A stretch of DNA of 10,525 nt from Comamonadaceae bacterium (GCA_027490485.1 JAIXYA010000184.1:1-10525), one strand, 5' to 3'; shown: positions 1 to 8,092, numbered from the stretch's first letter. The notes: generated by a model from the sequence alone, not told the origin. Program-made: numbers and translations.

Positions 1-165
1 TACAAAGAAGCCAAAACACGGCTGGATGCGCTCAGGCCTGACGAATCGGTTGAGAAAAAGAATATGCGCGTGGTCATGCAACTGGTTTTTGGAAACTACG
101 GTGACAACTGGACCGTGGAAAGCGCGGGTTCAACCATGAAAAAGGATTGCGAAAGCGGCCGCTAA
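1..165 (+). CDS. C-terminal fragment of an unidentified protein
   Basis: The first reading frame is open from the window edge to a TAA at 163-165 and gives 54 residues. The fragment is mixed charged (start YKEAKTRLDAL), with a central hydrophobic and aromatic patch (VVMQLVFGNYGDNW) and an end rich in Lys, Asp and Glu with one Cys. I do not recognise a family. It is taken as coding because it fills the space up to a convergent gene 24 bp away and reads as a sensible protein sequence, but a fragment this short could be misleading. The start and the rest of the gene lie outside the window. Confidence 0.5.
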   Translation, partial: YKEAKTRLDALRPDESVEKKNMRVVMQLVFGNYGDNWTVESAGSTMKKDCESGR

Positions 166-203
166 AACCCGCCTCGGCGCTGCTAAGCCCTAGGCTGGTT
201 TTT
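164..203. terminator. Possible bidirectional terminator between convergent genes
   Basis: The 24-bp junction between the left-edge gene and the enolase-like gene holds AAAACC (164-169) matched by GGTTTT (197-202), and inside it a short AGCC/GGCT hairpin (186-196) followed by GGTTTTT. On the other strand the outer repeat also ends in a T run. The stem is short and interrupted and overlaps the end of the enolase-like coding region, so this is a weak candidate. Confidence 0.22.
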
Positions 204-1473
204 GAGGCAGCCCTTGTTTGCCTGCAAACACCGCCTTCCCCCCCATGGCCTCTTCGATTCGCAAGCCTTCGTTCCATTTGGCCATGCGCTCTGAACGCGC
301 AAACGAGCCCACTTTCAGCTGTCCCGTGTCCCAGCCTGTTGCCAAGTGAACGATAGCGGTGTCCTCGGTTTCGCCAGAACGCGCTGACACCACCATGCCC
401 CAGCCAGCGGTTCGTGCCACGTCCATGGCTTGCACCGTCTCGGTGATGGTGCCAATTTGGTTCGGTTTGAGCAGCACCGCATTGCAGGCCTTGTCTTGAA
501 TGGCTTGGGCCACCAAGCTGGCTTGGGTGACCAAATAATCGTCGCCTACCACCTGAATACGTTGGCCTACAGCGTTAGTGAACGCCTGCATTCCAGCGGT
601 GTCGCCCTCGGCGAAGGGGTCTTCTATCGACAAGATGGGGTATTTATTGACCCATCCCAAAAGAACTTGCAGCCAAGCTTCGCTGTCAAATTCTTGTTGC
701 TCAAGCCCTAACTTGTAAGCACCGGCGCGGCCAAACTCAGAGGCGGCAATGTCCAGCGAAATCGCCACTTGGTCATAGCGGTAACCCGCCGCGTCGATGG
801 CACGTGTCAGGGTTTGCAGCGCTTCTTCGTTGGAGTCAAAAGCAGGCCACCAACCGCCCTCGTCAGCTACGCCAGCCAGCTTGCCCGCTGCAGCCATCAG
901 CTTGCCAGCGGCATGGTAGACATTGGCGACCATCACCAGCGCTTCGTCGAAACTTTGCGCACCCACAGGCATGACCAAAAAGTCTTGAATGTCCACCCGA
1001 CGACCTGCGTGGGCACCGCCACCGAAAATTTGGATTTCCGGCAAGGGCAGGCGCACCGCCTTGTCACCTGCCAAATAGCGCCACAAAGGCAAGCCCTCAC
1101 TGGCCGCCGCCGCTTGCAGCACTGCCAGCGAGGTGGCGATGGTGGCGTTGGCACCCAAGCGGCTTTTGAGCGATGTGCCATCCAAGGCAATCAGCGTCTG
1201 GTCGATCTTGGCTTGCTCGCATGCGTCCATGCCCAGCAAGGCTTGGGCAATGGGGCCGTTCACTTGGGCAAGCGCTTGGCTCACATCCAAGCCCCCCAGC
1301 AGCGGGCCGCCGTCGCGTAATTCCAGCGCTTCGCGACTGCCGCGTGAAGCGCCCGCAGGTGCCACACCACGCCCTTGTGCGCCATTGCTCAGTTGCACAT
1401 CCACTTCCACCGTGGGGCGACCACGGGAGTCCCAAATACGGCGGGCATGCAAATGTTGAATTGAGGTACTCAT
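190..1473 (-). CDS. Enolase-family protein (atypical phosphopyruvate hydratase paralog)
   Basis: The product has 427 residues, the usual enolase length, and is clearly an enolase homologue along its whole length. Landmarks seen: loop-1 GAS with S43; GGAHA with H155; DEGG with E205; metal ligands D241 (SLDIAASEF), E284 (SIEDPF) and D311 (VVGDD); the general-base Lys K336 (LLKPNQIGT); R365-S366 (SARSGETEDT); and K387 (LKVGS). Two departures from the family consensus stand out: DIQDF has D164 where enolases have Glu (yeast E168), and VVSARSG has A364 where they have His (yeast H373). The usual N-G-G-A-H-A-D-N-N is also changed to FGGGAHAGRR, and GASTG to GASRG. The ATG at 1473-1471 is chosen because it starts at the conserved N-terminus and overlaps the stop of the upstream kinase gene by one base. 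Canonical enolase catalyses 2-phosphoglycerate to PEP in glycolysis; here a related dehydration on another phosphorylated substrate is inferred. Burkholderiales normally carry the glycolytic eno next to pyrG-kdsA, so this is probably a second copy. Confidence 0.88.
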   Translation of the reverse strand: MSTSIQHLHARRIWDSRGRPTVEVDVQLSNGAQGRGVAPAGASRGSREALELRDGGPLLGGLDVSQALAQVNGPIAQALLGMDACEQAKIDQTLIALDGTSLKSRLGANATIATSLAVLQAAAASEGLPLWRYLAGDKAVRLPLPEIQIFGGGAHAGRRVDIQDFLVMPVGAQSFDEALVMVANVYHAAGKLMAAAGKLAGVADEGGWWPAFDSNEEALQTLTRAIDAAGYRYDQVAISLDIAASEFGRAGAYKLGLEQQEFDSEAWLQVLLGWVNKYPILSIEDPFAEGDTAGMQAFTNAVGQRIQVVGDDYLVTQASLVAQAIQDKACNAVLLKPNQIGTITETVQAMDVARTAGWGMVVSARSGETEDTAIVHLATGWDTGQLKVGSFARSERMAKWNEGLRIEEAMGGKAVFAGKQGLPQKPA

Positions 1474-2465
1474 CAAGGTGTCCAGTGTTGTCGCAAGGTT
1501 TGTAACAAAGCTGCGGGTTGCAGCAAAAAGGGTTTGGCAAAGCGTCGTACTTGTTCGCGCTGTGCGTCGGTAGTGAGGTATTCCACGGGCGACTTGCCAT
1601 CTACCCGAGCCAGCAGCATGCCTGCCAGCAAAGCGCAGCTTCGCGCCTCTAAGGCGGCGGGGTCTTCCCAATTGACCGCTTTCAAATAGGTGTGGGACAA
1701 GGCATCAAAACTGGCCAAATAGGCGAGGTGGTGGGCTGGCTTCCACAGGCATTTCAGCAGCAAATGGTTGAGCACAAAAGCCAAGTCGAAAGCCGGGTCG
1801 CCGTACCAAGCGCATTCGGCATCCAAAAAGACGGGGCCGTGAGGACCCTCCAAAATGTTTTTCGGGCTCACGTCGCCATGCACCAAGGCGTGTTTGTGTG
1901 ACAGGGTTTGCTGCACCAAGCTGTGCAAAGCGTCAGAGCAATCGGGGTGGCGCAGGGCGGTGGCATTGAAGTAGGGGTCTAGGCGGATGGCGATGAAATC
2001 CGCGTCATGGTCAAAGGCTTGGCGCAAAACCGCTTGACCCGCACTGGCTGCATGCCATGTGGCTAAACAACCTGCTACCTGTTTTGCGGTATCTACATTG
2101 ACCACACCAGCTTGCAACTGGTTTTTCCAAACTGGATGGGCTAGAGGTTCCAAATAGGCCATGGCGAACACGCAGTCGGTTTCGTCCTCGCCCAACAACG
2201 CAGGCACCGCGCTGGGCAGGTGTTGCGCGGCAAAACGCAGCCAAGCCACTTCATCGCGGTTGCGCTTCACAGGCGCTTCCCACAGCGCCGCCACTTTGAG
2301 TTGCGGCAAAGCCCGTTTGAGACAAAAGCGTTGCCTTGGCGTATCCACCCGCACGATCAGCGAAGACACACCGCCAGTCAAGGGAGTGAAAGTGGCCTCT
2401 TCATGGGGCAACAGCAGCCCCATGCGTTGCAGCGGCGAGATCAATTCGGGGAAAGCGTCAGCCAA
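1473..2465 (-). CDS. APH/choline-kinase-fold small-molecule phosphotransferase
   Basis: The product is about 330 residues in the aminoglycoside-phosphotransferase/choline-kinase family of ATP-dependent small-molecule kinases. Numbered from the TTG chosen here: nucleotide-binding loop LTGGVSS (29-35), candidate ATP-contacting Lys in CLKRAL (K50), catalytic Brenner motif HGDVSPKN (196-203, catalytic D198, N203), and the metal-binding FLDAECAWYGDPAFDLAF segment (D215). The substrate cannot be read from sequence. The start is uncertain. A TTG at 2465-2463 has an AAGG 9 nt upstream and lies 12 nt past the stop of the preceding gene. An in-frame ATG at 2423 would give a shorter protein that still keeps the core. 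A further ATG at 2537 would overlap the upstream gene by 61 bp and looks less likely. The stop shares one base with the start of the enolase-like gene, which suggests coupled translation and one pathway. Antibiotic-resistance activity is possible for this fold but nothing points to it. Confidence 0.85.
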   Translation of the reverse strand: MADAFPELISPLQRMGLLLPHEEATFTPLTGGVSSLIVRVDTPRQRFCLKRALPQLKVAALWEAPVKRNRDEVAWLRFAAQHLPSAVPALLGEDETDCVFAMAYLEPLAHPVWKNQLQAGVVNVDTAKQVAGCLATWHAASAGQAVLRQAFDHDADFIAIRLDPYFNATALRHPDCSDALHSLVQQTLSHKHALVHGDVSPKNILEGPHGPVFLDAECAWYGDPAFDLAFVLNHLLLKCLWKPAHHLAYLASFDALSHTYLKAVNWEDPAALEARSCALLAGMLLARVDGKSPVEYLTTDAQREQVRRFAKPFLLQPAALLQTLRQHWTP

Positions 2466-2476
2466 GTCTTTAAGCC

Positions 2477-2929
2477 TTACCAAGCAATGGCAAATTTTTG
2501 CAACAAGGGGCGCAACACAAACAGAGGCCCCACCCACAAATACTGCACATCTTCAAAGAAGGAAGGTTTTTTGCCTTCCAGTTTGTGGCCAATGAACTGC
2601 AATACCCAAGCGCCCACAAAAATAGCCACGCACAAAGGTAAACGAGCGTCACCCATGGCATGCACCAAGGCCAAGAGCAACACAGACCACACGCCCATGG
2701 CCGCTAAAAACACGCTCGACAAACGGGCGTAGTACACCATGCTGGCCGCCATGAAGCCATAGGCCAGCCAAGGATGTATGCAAAAAATCAAACCGATGAG
2801 GCTGAGCATGATGAGTGGAATGGCAATGAAATGGATACGCTCGTTCACGGGGTGCTGGTGGCTTTCACCGTAATGCGCCAACAGTTGGTCGATGCGGCGT
2901 TCGGGCAAGGCTTCTTCAATCGTGTCCAT
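2477..2929 (-). CDS. DUF962 / Mpo1-like (YGL010w family) membrane protein
   Basis: The product has 150 residues and matches the DUF962/Mpo1-like pattern: an N-terminal HYGESHQHPVNERIHF segment (residues 19-34, several His) and a C-terminal IGHKLEGKKPSFFED segment (113-127). Between and around these lie about four hydrophobic stretches (near 33-51, 53-70, 72-92 and 98-116), so it is an integral membrane protein. In yeast, Mpo1 is an Fe(II)-dependent dioxygenase that acts on 2-hydroxy fatty acids in phytosphingosine breakdown. The bacterial role is not established, and the His residues seen here fit metal binding only by analogy. The gene starts 20 bp after ftsY with no strong ribosome-binding site and runs up to the kinase gene, so it is probably co-transcribed with both. 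Confidence 0.85.
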   Translation of the reverse strand: MDTIEEALPERRIDQLLAHYGESHQHPVNERIHFIAIPLIMLSLIGLIFCIHPWLAYGFMAASMVYYARLSSVFLAAMGVWSVLLLALVHAMGDARLPLCVAIFVGAWVLQFIGHKLEGKKPSFFEDVQYLWVGPLFVLRPLLQKFAIAW

Positions 2930-2949
2930 GGGCTGTGTCTCTTCAAACG

Positions 2950-3951
2950 TCAGCTGATAAGGGCTTGGGCAAATTCTTCGGCATTGAAGGCTTGCAAGTC
3001 TTCGAGTTTTTCGCCAATGCCGATGAAATACACCTTCAGCGTCTTGCCGCTAGTCGCAGGCCGCTGCTGTGCCCACAAAGCGATGGCTGCCAAAACACCG
3101 CCTTTGGCTGTGCCGTCAAGTTTGGTGACGATCAAGCCAGTCAGACCCAACGCTTCGTCAAACGCCTTGACCTGTGCCAAAGCGTTTTGTCCGGTGTTGC
3201 CATCAATCACCAACAACACCTCATGCGGCGCGGTAGTTTCAGCCTTTTGGATGACGCGTTGGATTTTTTTCAGCTCGTCCATCAGGTGTAGCTGGGTGGG
3301 CAAGCGTCCCGCCGTGTCAATCAACACCACATCGCGTCCCCGCGCTTTGCCGGCTGTCACTGCGTCAAAGCTGACAGCGGCAGGGTCGCCTTGGTCTTGG
3401 CTGATGATGTCGACTTGGTTGCGGTCCGCCCACACCAACAACTGTTCTTTGGCTGCCGCACGAAAGGTGTCGGCGGCTGCCAGTAAAACACTGTGTCCTG
3501 CGTCGCTTAAGTGGCGGGTGAGTTTGCCAATGGTGGTGGTTTTGCCTGCGCCATTCACACCGGCCACCATGATGACGGTGGGTTTGTTCGCGTCCAGCGA
3601 CCATTCCCCTTGCAAAGGAAGCAGTACCTCGGTCAGCACCTCGGTCAGCAAAACCTTGACCTGCGCGGGTTGGGTGCTGCCACTGGCTTTGACGCGCAAT
3701 TTCAAGGCATGCAAAACGGCTTGGGTGGCGGGCATACCCGCGTCAGCCATCAGCAACGCAGACTCAAGCTCTTCATACAGAGCGTCATCGATGACTTTGC
3801 CGCCAAACACCCCCGCGATGCTGCTGCCTGTGCGTTGCAAACTGCTGCGCAAACGACCCAGCCATGTTTGGGCCGCGACTTGCGAGGCCGATGGGCCTTG
3901 CTCAGGCAGGGCTGTTGGCGCTGGGGTCTTTCGTTTGAACAGGCTGAACAT
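2950..3951 (-). CDS. ftsY: Signal recognition particle receptor FtsY
   Basis: The product has 333 residues and is the SRP receptor GTPase that docks ribosome-SRP complexes at the inner membrane for co-translational insertion of membrane proteins. An N-terminal four-helix N domain (about 25-110) is followed by the G domain: G1 GVNGAGKTTT (131-140), G2/IBD DTFRAAAKEQL (161-171), G3 DTAGR (212-216), G4 TKLD (276-279), the FtsY-typical DGTAKGG (279-285), and G5 GIGE (311-314) with the closing EKLEDLQAFNAEEFAQAL. The long acidic A domain of E. coli FtsY is missing; only a short basic, Pro-containing leader (MFSLFKRKTP) precedes the N domain, as in many short FtsY proteins. It is the first gene of the minus-strand run and diverges from the M16 peptidase operon. 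No good ribosome-binding site is visible before the ATG. Confidence 0.97.
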   Translation of the reverse strand: MFSLFKRKTPAPTALPEQGPSASQVAAQTWLGRLRSSLQRTGSSIAGVFGGKVIDDALYEELESALLMADAGMPATQAVLHALKLRVKASGSTQPAQVKVLLTEVLTEVLLPLQGEWSLDANKPTVIMVAGVNGAGKTTTIGKLTRHLSDAGHSVLLAAADTFRAAAKEQLLVWADRNQVDIISQDQGDPAAVSFDAVTAGKARGRDVVLIDTAGRLPTQLHLMDELKKIQRVIQKAETTAPHEVLLVIDGNTGQNALAQVKAFDEALGLTGLIVTKLDGTAKGGVLAAIALWAQQRPATSGKTLKVYFIGIGEKLEDLQAFNAEEFAQALIS

Positions 3952-3972
3952 GGGGTCAAGGGTTTCTAGAAT
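3944..3972 (+). promoter_or_regulatory. Candidate sigma-70 promoter for the M16 peptidase operon
   Basis: A good -10 box TAGAAT (3967-3972, one mismatch from TATAAT) lies 17 bp after a weak -35, CTGAAC (3944-3949). Transcription would start near 3979, about 38 nt before the peptidase ATG. The -35 lies inside the first codons of the divergent ftsY gene. This is motif matching only. Confidence 0.3.
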
Positions 3973-3981
3973 GACAGGTTG

Positions 3982-3997
3982 CTCGCCATGGGGCGAG
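3982..3997 (+). other. Small hairpin in the M16 operon leader
   Basis: A perfect 6-bp inverted repeat CTCGCC / GGCGAG with a 4-nt ATGG loop sits in the 65-bp spacer between the divergent genes ftsY and the M16 peptidase. It lies 2 nt before the GGAG (4000-4003) that is the only visible ribosome-binding site for the peptidase (ATG at 4017, an unusually long 13-nt spacing). It could be an operator or an RNA structure that affects translation; no function is shown. Confidence 0.3.
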
Positions 3998-4016
3998 TTG
4001 GAGTTAAAGCCATTCT

Positions 4017-5444
4017 ATGAAACCCTTCCTACTAGCTTTTCCACGCAACGCCCAGCTGTGTCTCATGGGGTTGGCGCTGTTGCTGACCCTGCGTCCTGCC
4101 TTGGCGCAAGACACCCCCGCAGCTCAACAGTTCACCTTGAAAAACGGCATGACGCTCATCGTCAAAGTGGACAAACGTGCGCCTACCGCGGTGCATATGC
4201 TGTGGGTACGGGTCGGATCCATGGACGAGGTCGATGGCGTGTCAGGCGTGGCCCATGTGTTGGAACACATGCTTTTTAAAGGGACTGCCAAGGTCAAGCA
4301 AGGCGAGTTTTCGCGCAAAGTGGCTGCTTTGGGTGGACGAGAAAACGCCTTCACCAACAAGGACTACACCGGTTATTACCAGCAAATTCCGGCCAAGCGT
4401 TTGCCAGATGTCATGGCGCTTGAAGCTGATCGCTTCGCCAACAACCAGTGGCCAGACATTGAGTTCACCAAAGAGGTCGAGGTGGTCAAAGAAGAGCGGC
4501 GCATGCGCACCGAAGACTCACCCCGCATGCTGATGTACGAGCAGCTCTTTGCCACCCAATTTATTGCCTCGCCTTACCGCCGCCCCGTCATTGGCTGGAT
4601 GAACGATTTGGACGCCATGACGCCGCAAGACGCACGCGACTTTTACAAACGCTGGTATGTGCCTGCCAACGCCGCCATCGTGGTGGTGGGCGATGTGGAT
4701 GTGGCCGAGGTCCAGCGATTGGCCGAAACCACCTATGGGCAAATTCCTGCTGGCGTGGTGCCTGCACGCAAGCCCAGAGAAGAGCCTGTCCAAACCGGCA
4801 CCCGCCGCGTGGTGGTGAAGGCGCCTGCAGACCAAGCCTATCTTGCTTTGTCCTGGAAGGTGCCCAACTTCTCTGGCTTTGAACCCACTGACGACAACCG
4901 CGACGCACTGGCGCTGACGCTGTTGGCTGCTGTTTTGGATGGCTACAACGGTGCTCGCTTGGACCGTGCACTGGCGCAAGGCGAGGGCCGCTTGGCTGAC
5001 AGCGCCGGTGCTTCCAACACCATGAGCGGACGTGGCCCGCAGGTGTTCATGCTCGACGCGGTGCCCGCCAAAGGCAAAACCCCAGAGCAACTTGAAGCCG
5101 CATTGCGTGCCCAAATTACCAAAATTGCCAAAGAGGGTGTGAGCGAAGCCGAGATGCGCCGGGTCAAAGCGCAGTGGATGGCTTCCAATGTGTACCAGCG
5201 TGACTCCACCTTTAACCAAGCCCGAGAGTTGGGCAGCAGCTGGATCGAGGGCATGCCTCTGGACAGCGCCGAACGTGTGCTGGAGAGCTTGAACGCGATT
5301 ACCCCCGCCCATGTGCAAGCGGTGGCGGCCAAGTATTTCGGTGACGACACATTGACAGTGGCCACCTTGTTGCCACAAACAGGGGCGAGGACTTTCCCGC
5401 GCAAACCTGTCGCAGGATCACGCCACGGGGAGGGCGCACGATGA
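4017..5444 (+). CDS. M16 family zinc metallopeptidase, active subunit, exported
   Basis: The product has 475 residues. An N-terminal signal peptide with a hydrophobic core (about 13-29) ends in ALA-QDT, so the mature enzyme is probably periplasmic. The inverted zinc motif HVLEH (H80, catalytic E83, H84) is followed 76 residues later by the third ligand Glu in EVEVVKEERRMR (E160), the pattern of active pitrilysin/MPP-type M16 peptidases; RENAFTNKDYTGYY (108-121) also fits the family. The length is that of the short M16B class, which works as a pair of half-clamps rather than one long chain. The next gene encodes the partner half and overlaps by 4 bp (ATGA), so the two are probably made in equal amounts and assemble as a heterodimer that degrades peptides in its chamber. 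The natural substrate is unknown. The ATG at 4017 is the first start that includes the signal peptide. Confidence 0.93.
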   Translation: MKPFLLAFPRNAQLCLMGLALLLTLRPALAQDTPAAQQFTLKNGMTLIVKVDKRAPTAVHMLWVRVGSMDEVDGVSGVAHVLEHMLFKGTAKVKQGEFSRKVAALGGRENAFTNKDYTGYYQQIPAKRLPDVMALEADRFANNQWPDIEFTKEVEVVKEERRMRTEDSPRMLMYEQLFATQFIASPYRRPVIGWMNDLDAMTPQDARDFYKRWYVPANAAIVVVGDVDVAEVQRLAETTYGQIPAGVVPARKPREEPVQTGTRRVVVKAPADQAYLALSWKVPNFSGFEPTDDNRDALALTLLAAVLDGYNGARLDRALAQGEGRLADSAGASNTMSGRGPQVFMLDAVPAKGKTPEQLEAALRAQITKIAKEGVSEAEMRRVKAQWMASNVYQRDSTFNQARELGSSWIEGMPLDSAERVLESLNAITPAHVQAVAAKYFGDDTLTVATLLPQTGARTFPRKPVAGSRHGEGAR

Positions 5445-6760
5445 AACGCTTTGCATGGTTGGCCTTATGGCTTTTGCCCTTGGCTTCATGGGCAGGTATC
5501 CCTATTCAACACTGGACGATGGCGACAGGAGCCAAGGTGTATCTGGTGGAAGCGCCCGGCATTCCCATGGTGGATGTGCAACTTGAATTTGATGCAGGCG
5601 ATCGGCGTGATCCCCCTGGCCAAAGCGGCTTGGCTGTGGCAACTGCCCGCATGATGGGCAAGGGCATCAAGGCCTTTCAAGGTCAGCCTGCCATGGATGA
5701 AAACCAGTTGGGCGAAGCATGGGCCGATTTGGGTGCCATGGTCAACGCCAACGCTGGGGACGACCGCATGAGCTTTTCGCTGCGCAGCCTGACCCGCCCC
5801 GAGTTGCTTGACGCAGCCGTGGCTTTGGCGGCAAGGCAGTTGGCCGCCCCCAGTTTCCCTAACGATGTATGGCAAATCGAGCGTGAGCGTTGGGTGGCTT
5901 CGATCCGTGAATCCAATACCAAGCCTGCCACGCAAGCCAGCAAGGCCTTTAACCAAGCTGTGTTTGGCAAGCATCCTTATGGTGCAGAGGTGGATGAAGC
6001 CAGTTTGCGCCGCATAGACACCGCCGCCATGGCGCAGTTTGTGTCGCGCCACCTGCTGCTCTGCCAAGCCAAGATCAGCGTGGTGGGGGCTGTTAACCGA
6101 GCACAAACAGAGCGTTTGCTTACCCAACTGCTCAGTGGCTTGTCCCGCCAAAGTGCTTGCCCCGCACAGCCTGTGGTGCCCGAGGTGATGCCTTTGAAAG
6201 AGGCGAAAACCCTGCAAATTCCTTTTGAATCTGCCCAAGCCCATGTCTTCATCGGCCAGCCAGGCATTGCCCGCCAAAACCCAGATTTCTTTGCCTTGAC
6301 CCTTGGCAACTATGTTTTGGGTGGCGGCGGTTTTGTGTCGCGCCTGACCGACCAAGTGCGTGAAAAACGGGGCTTGAGTTACAGCGTTTACAGTTATTTT
6401 TCGCCTGGCCAACACGCTGGTGCTTTTGCTGTGGGACTGCAAACCCGACCCGACCAAGCCGCCCAAGCGGTGCAAGTTGCCACCGATGTGTTGAGTGACT
6501 TTGTGCGTAACGGCCCCACAGACCAAGAGGTACAGGCTGCCAAGGATTTCATGATTGGCGGCTTTGCCCTGCGCTTGGACAGCAACCGCAAACTGTTGGA
6601 CAACCTCAGCAACATCGCTTGGTTTGGTTTGCCTCTGGACTATTTAGACACCTGGTCGGCTGAAATTGACAAAATCACGGCCAGCCAAATACAGCAAGCT
6701 TTTGCCCGCAACTTGCAGCCTGAGCGCATGGTGACGGTTATTTTGGGTGCCAAGCCTTGA
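5441..6760 (+). CDS. M16 family peptidase-like partner subunit, non-catalytic, exported
   Basis: The product has 439 residues with a short signal peptide (LALWLLPLASWA, cleavage probably near residue 18). The M16 fold is recognisable, but where the active partner has HxxEH this protein has VATAR (66-70), so the zinc site is lost. The C-terminal half keeps the substrate-contacting stretch of M16 partners, FVSRLTDQVREKRGLSYSVY, preceded by a glycine-rich NYVLGGGGF. This division into one zinc-bearing and one degenerate subunit is known for bacterial M16B heterodimers and mitochondrial processing peptidase. The ATG overlaps the stop of the first subunit by 4 bp and has a strong GGGGAGGG ribosome-binding site (5427-5434) 6 nt upstream. 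It is probably a structural and substrate-binding half of the same periplasmic enzyme. Confidence 0.92.
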   Translation: MKRFAWLALWLLPLASWAGIPIQHWTMATGAKVYLVEAPGIPMVDVQLEFDAGDRRDPPGQSGLAVATARMMGKGIKAFQGQPAMDENQLGEAWADLGAMVNANAGDDRMSFSLRSLTRPELLDAAVALAARQLAAPSFPNDVWQIERERWVASIRESNTKPATQASKAFNQAVFGKHPYGAEVDEASLRRIDTAAMAQFVSRHLLLCQAKISVVGAVNRAQTERLLTQLLSGLSRQSACPAQPVVPEVMPLKEAKTLQIPFESAQAHVFIGQPGIARQNPDFFALTLGNYVLGGGGFVSRLTDQVREKRGLSYSVYSYFSPGQHAGAFAVGLQTRPDQAAQAVQVATDVLSDFVRNGPTDQEVQAAKDFMIGGFALRLDSNRKLLDNLSNIAWFGLPLDYLDTWSAEIDKITASQIQQAFARNLQPERMVTVILGAKP

Positions 6761-7314
6761 AGCCAGGCGAGGTGCGCATCATTGGCGGCGAGTGGAAGCG
6801 CAGCAAGCTGCCTCTGCCACGCAACGTCGATTTGCGCCCCACGCCGGACCGGGTGCGTGAAACCCTCTTCAACTGGCTGGGCCAAGATTTGACCGGTTGG
6901 CATTGTGTGGACGCTTTTGCTGGCACCGGTGCGCTGGGTTTTGAAGCCGCTTCCCGAGGCGCAGCCCATGTGCTGTTGTGTGATGTCAATGCTTTGTGCA
7001 TAGAGGCCATGGCCAAAAGTCAGGCCAAGCTGGGTGCCAACCAACTGCGCATGCTGCGAGGGGACGGTTTATCGACCCTGAGACAACAAGCGCCGCAAAG
7101 CGTGGACTTGGTGTTTTTAGACCCACCCTACGACTTCCCGCAGTACCCCATGGCCTTGGCGGCAGCTGCGGCTTGCATCAAACCATCGGGGCAGATTTAC
7201 CTAGAAGCCGCCAAAGCCTGGCGCGATGACGATGTCAGCGCTTGGGGTTTGCGTGTGGCCAAGCACTTAAAGGCAGGCGCGGTACACGCCCACTTGTTGC
7301 TGCCAGCGGCATAA
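6757..7314 (+). CDS. rsmD: 16S rRNA (guanine(966)-N(2))-methyltransferase RsmD
   Basis: The product has 185 residues and is a SAM-dependent methyltransferase that makes m2G966 in 16S rRNA of the 30S subunit. It opens with the typical RsmD start VRIIGGEWKRSKL (6-18) and LRPTPDRVRETLFNWL (26-41), then SAM motif I DAFAGTGALGFEA (52-64), an acidic residue at the end of the second strand (D76), and catalytic motif IV DPPY (122-125, inside LVFLDPPYDF). The start is a TTG at 6757-6759 that overlaps the TGA of the preceding gene by 4 bp. A GTG at 6772 (the V of VRIIGG) is an alternative but would leave almost nothing before the conserved motif. It sits in the operon with coaD, a common pairing in bacteria. 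Confidence 0.95.
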   Translation: MKPGEVRIIGGEWKRSKLPLPRNVDLRPTPDRVRETLFNWLGQDLTGWHCVDAFAGTGALGFEAASRGAAHVLLCDVNALCIEAMAKSQAKLGANQLRMLRGDGLSTLRQQAPQSVDLVFLDPPYDFPQYPMALAAAAACIKPSGQIYLEAAKAWRDDDVSAWGLRVAKHLKAGAVHAHLLLPAA

Positions 7315-7321
7315 TGCCCTC

Positions 7322-8081
<760 letters not shown>

Positions 8082-8092
8082 GTCTTTAGGCG

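Noticed and set aside
1474..1671. Upstream extension of the enolase-like gene to an ATG at 1671
   Set aside because: The extra 66 residues are Arg/Thr-rich, unlike any enolase, and lie inside the kinase coding region. The ATG at 1473 gives the family N-terminus.
2774..4279. A long plus-strand open frame of about 500 codons opposite ftsY
   Set aside because: It is antisense to a certain ftsY gene, crosses the divergent spacer into the peptidase gene, and its translation is low-complexity Ser/Ala/Cys-rich without family motifs.
4518..6526. Minus-strand open frames of up to 346 codons opposite the M16 genes
   Set aside because: They mirror GC-rich codon use of the real plus-strand genes; translations are rich in His, Gly and Gln with no domain, and no ribosome-binding sites were seen.
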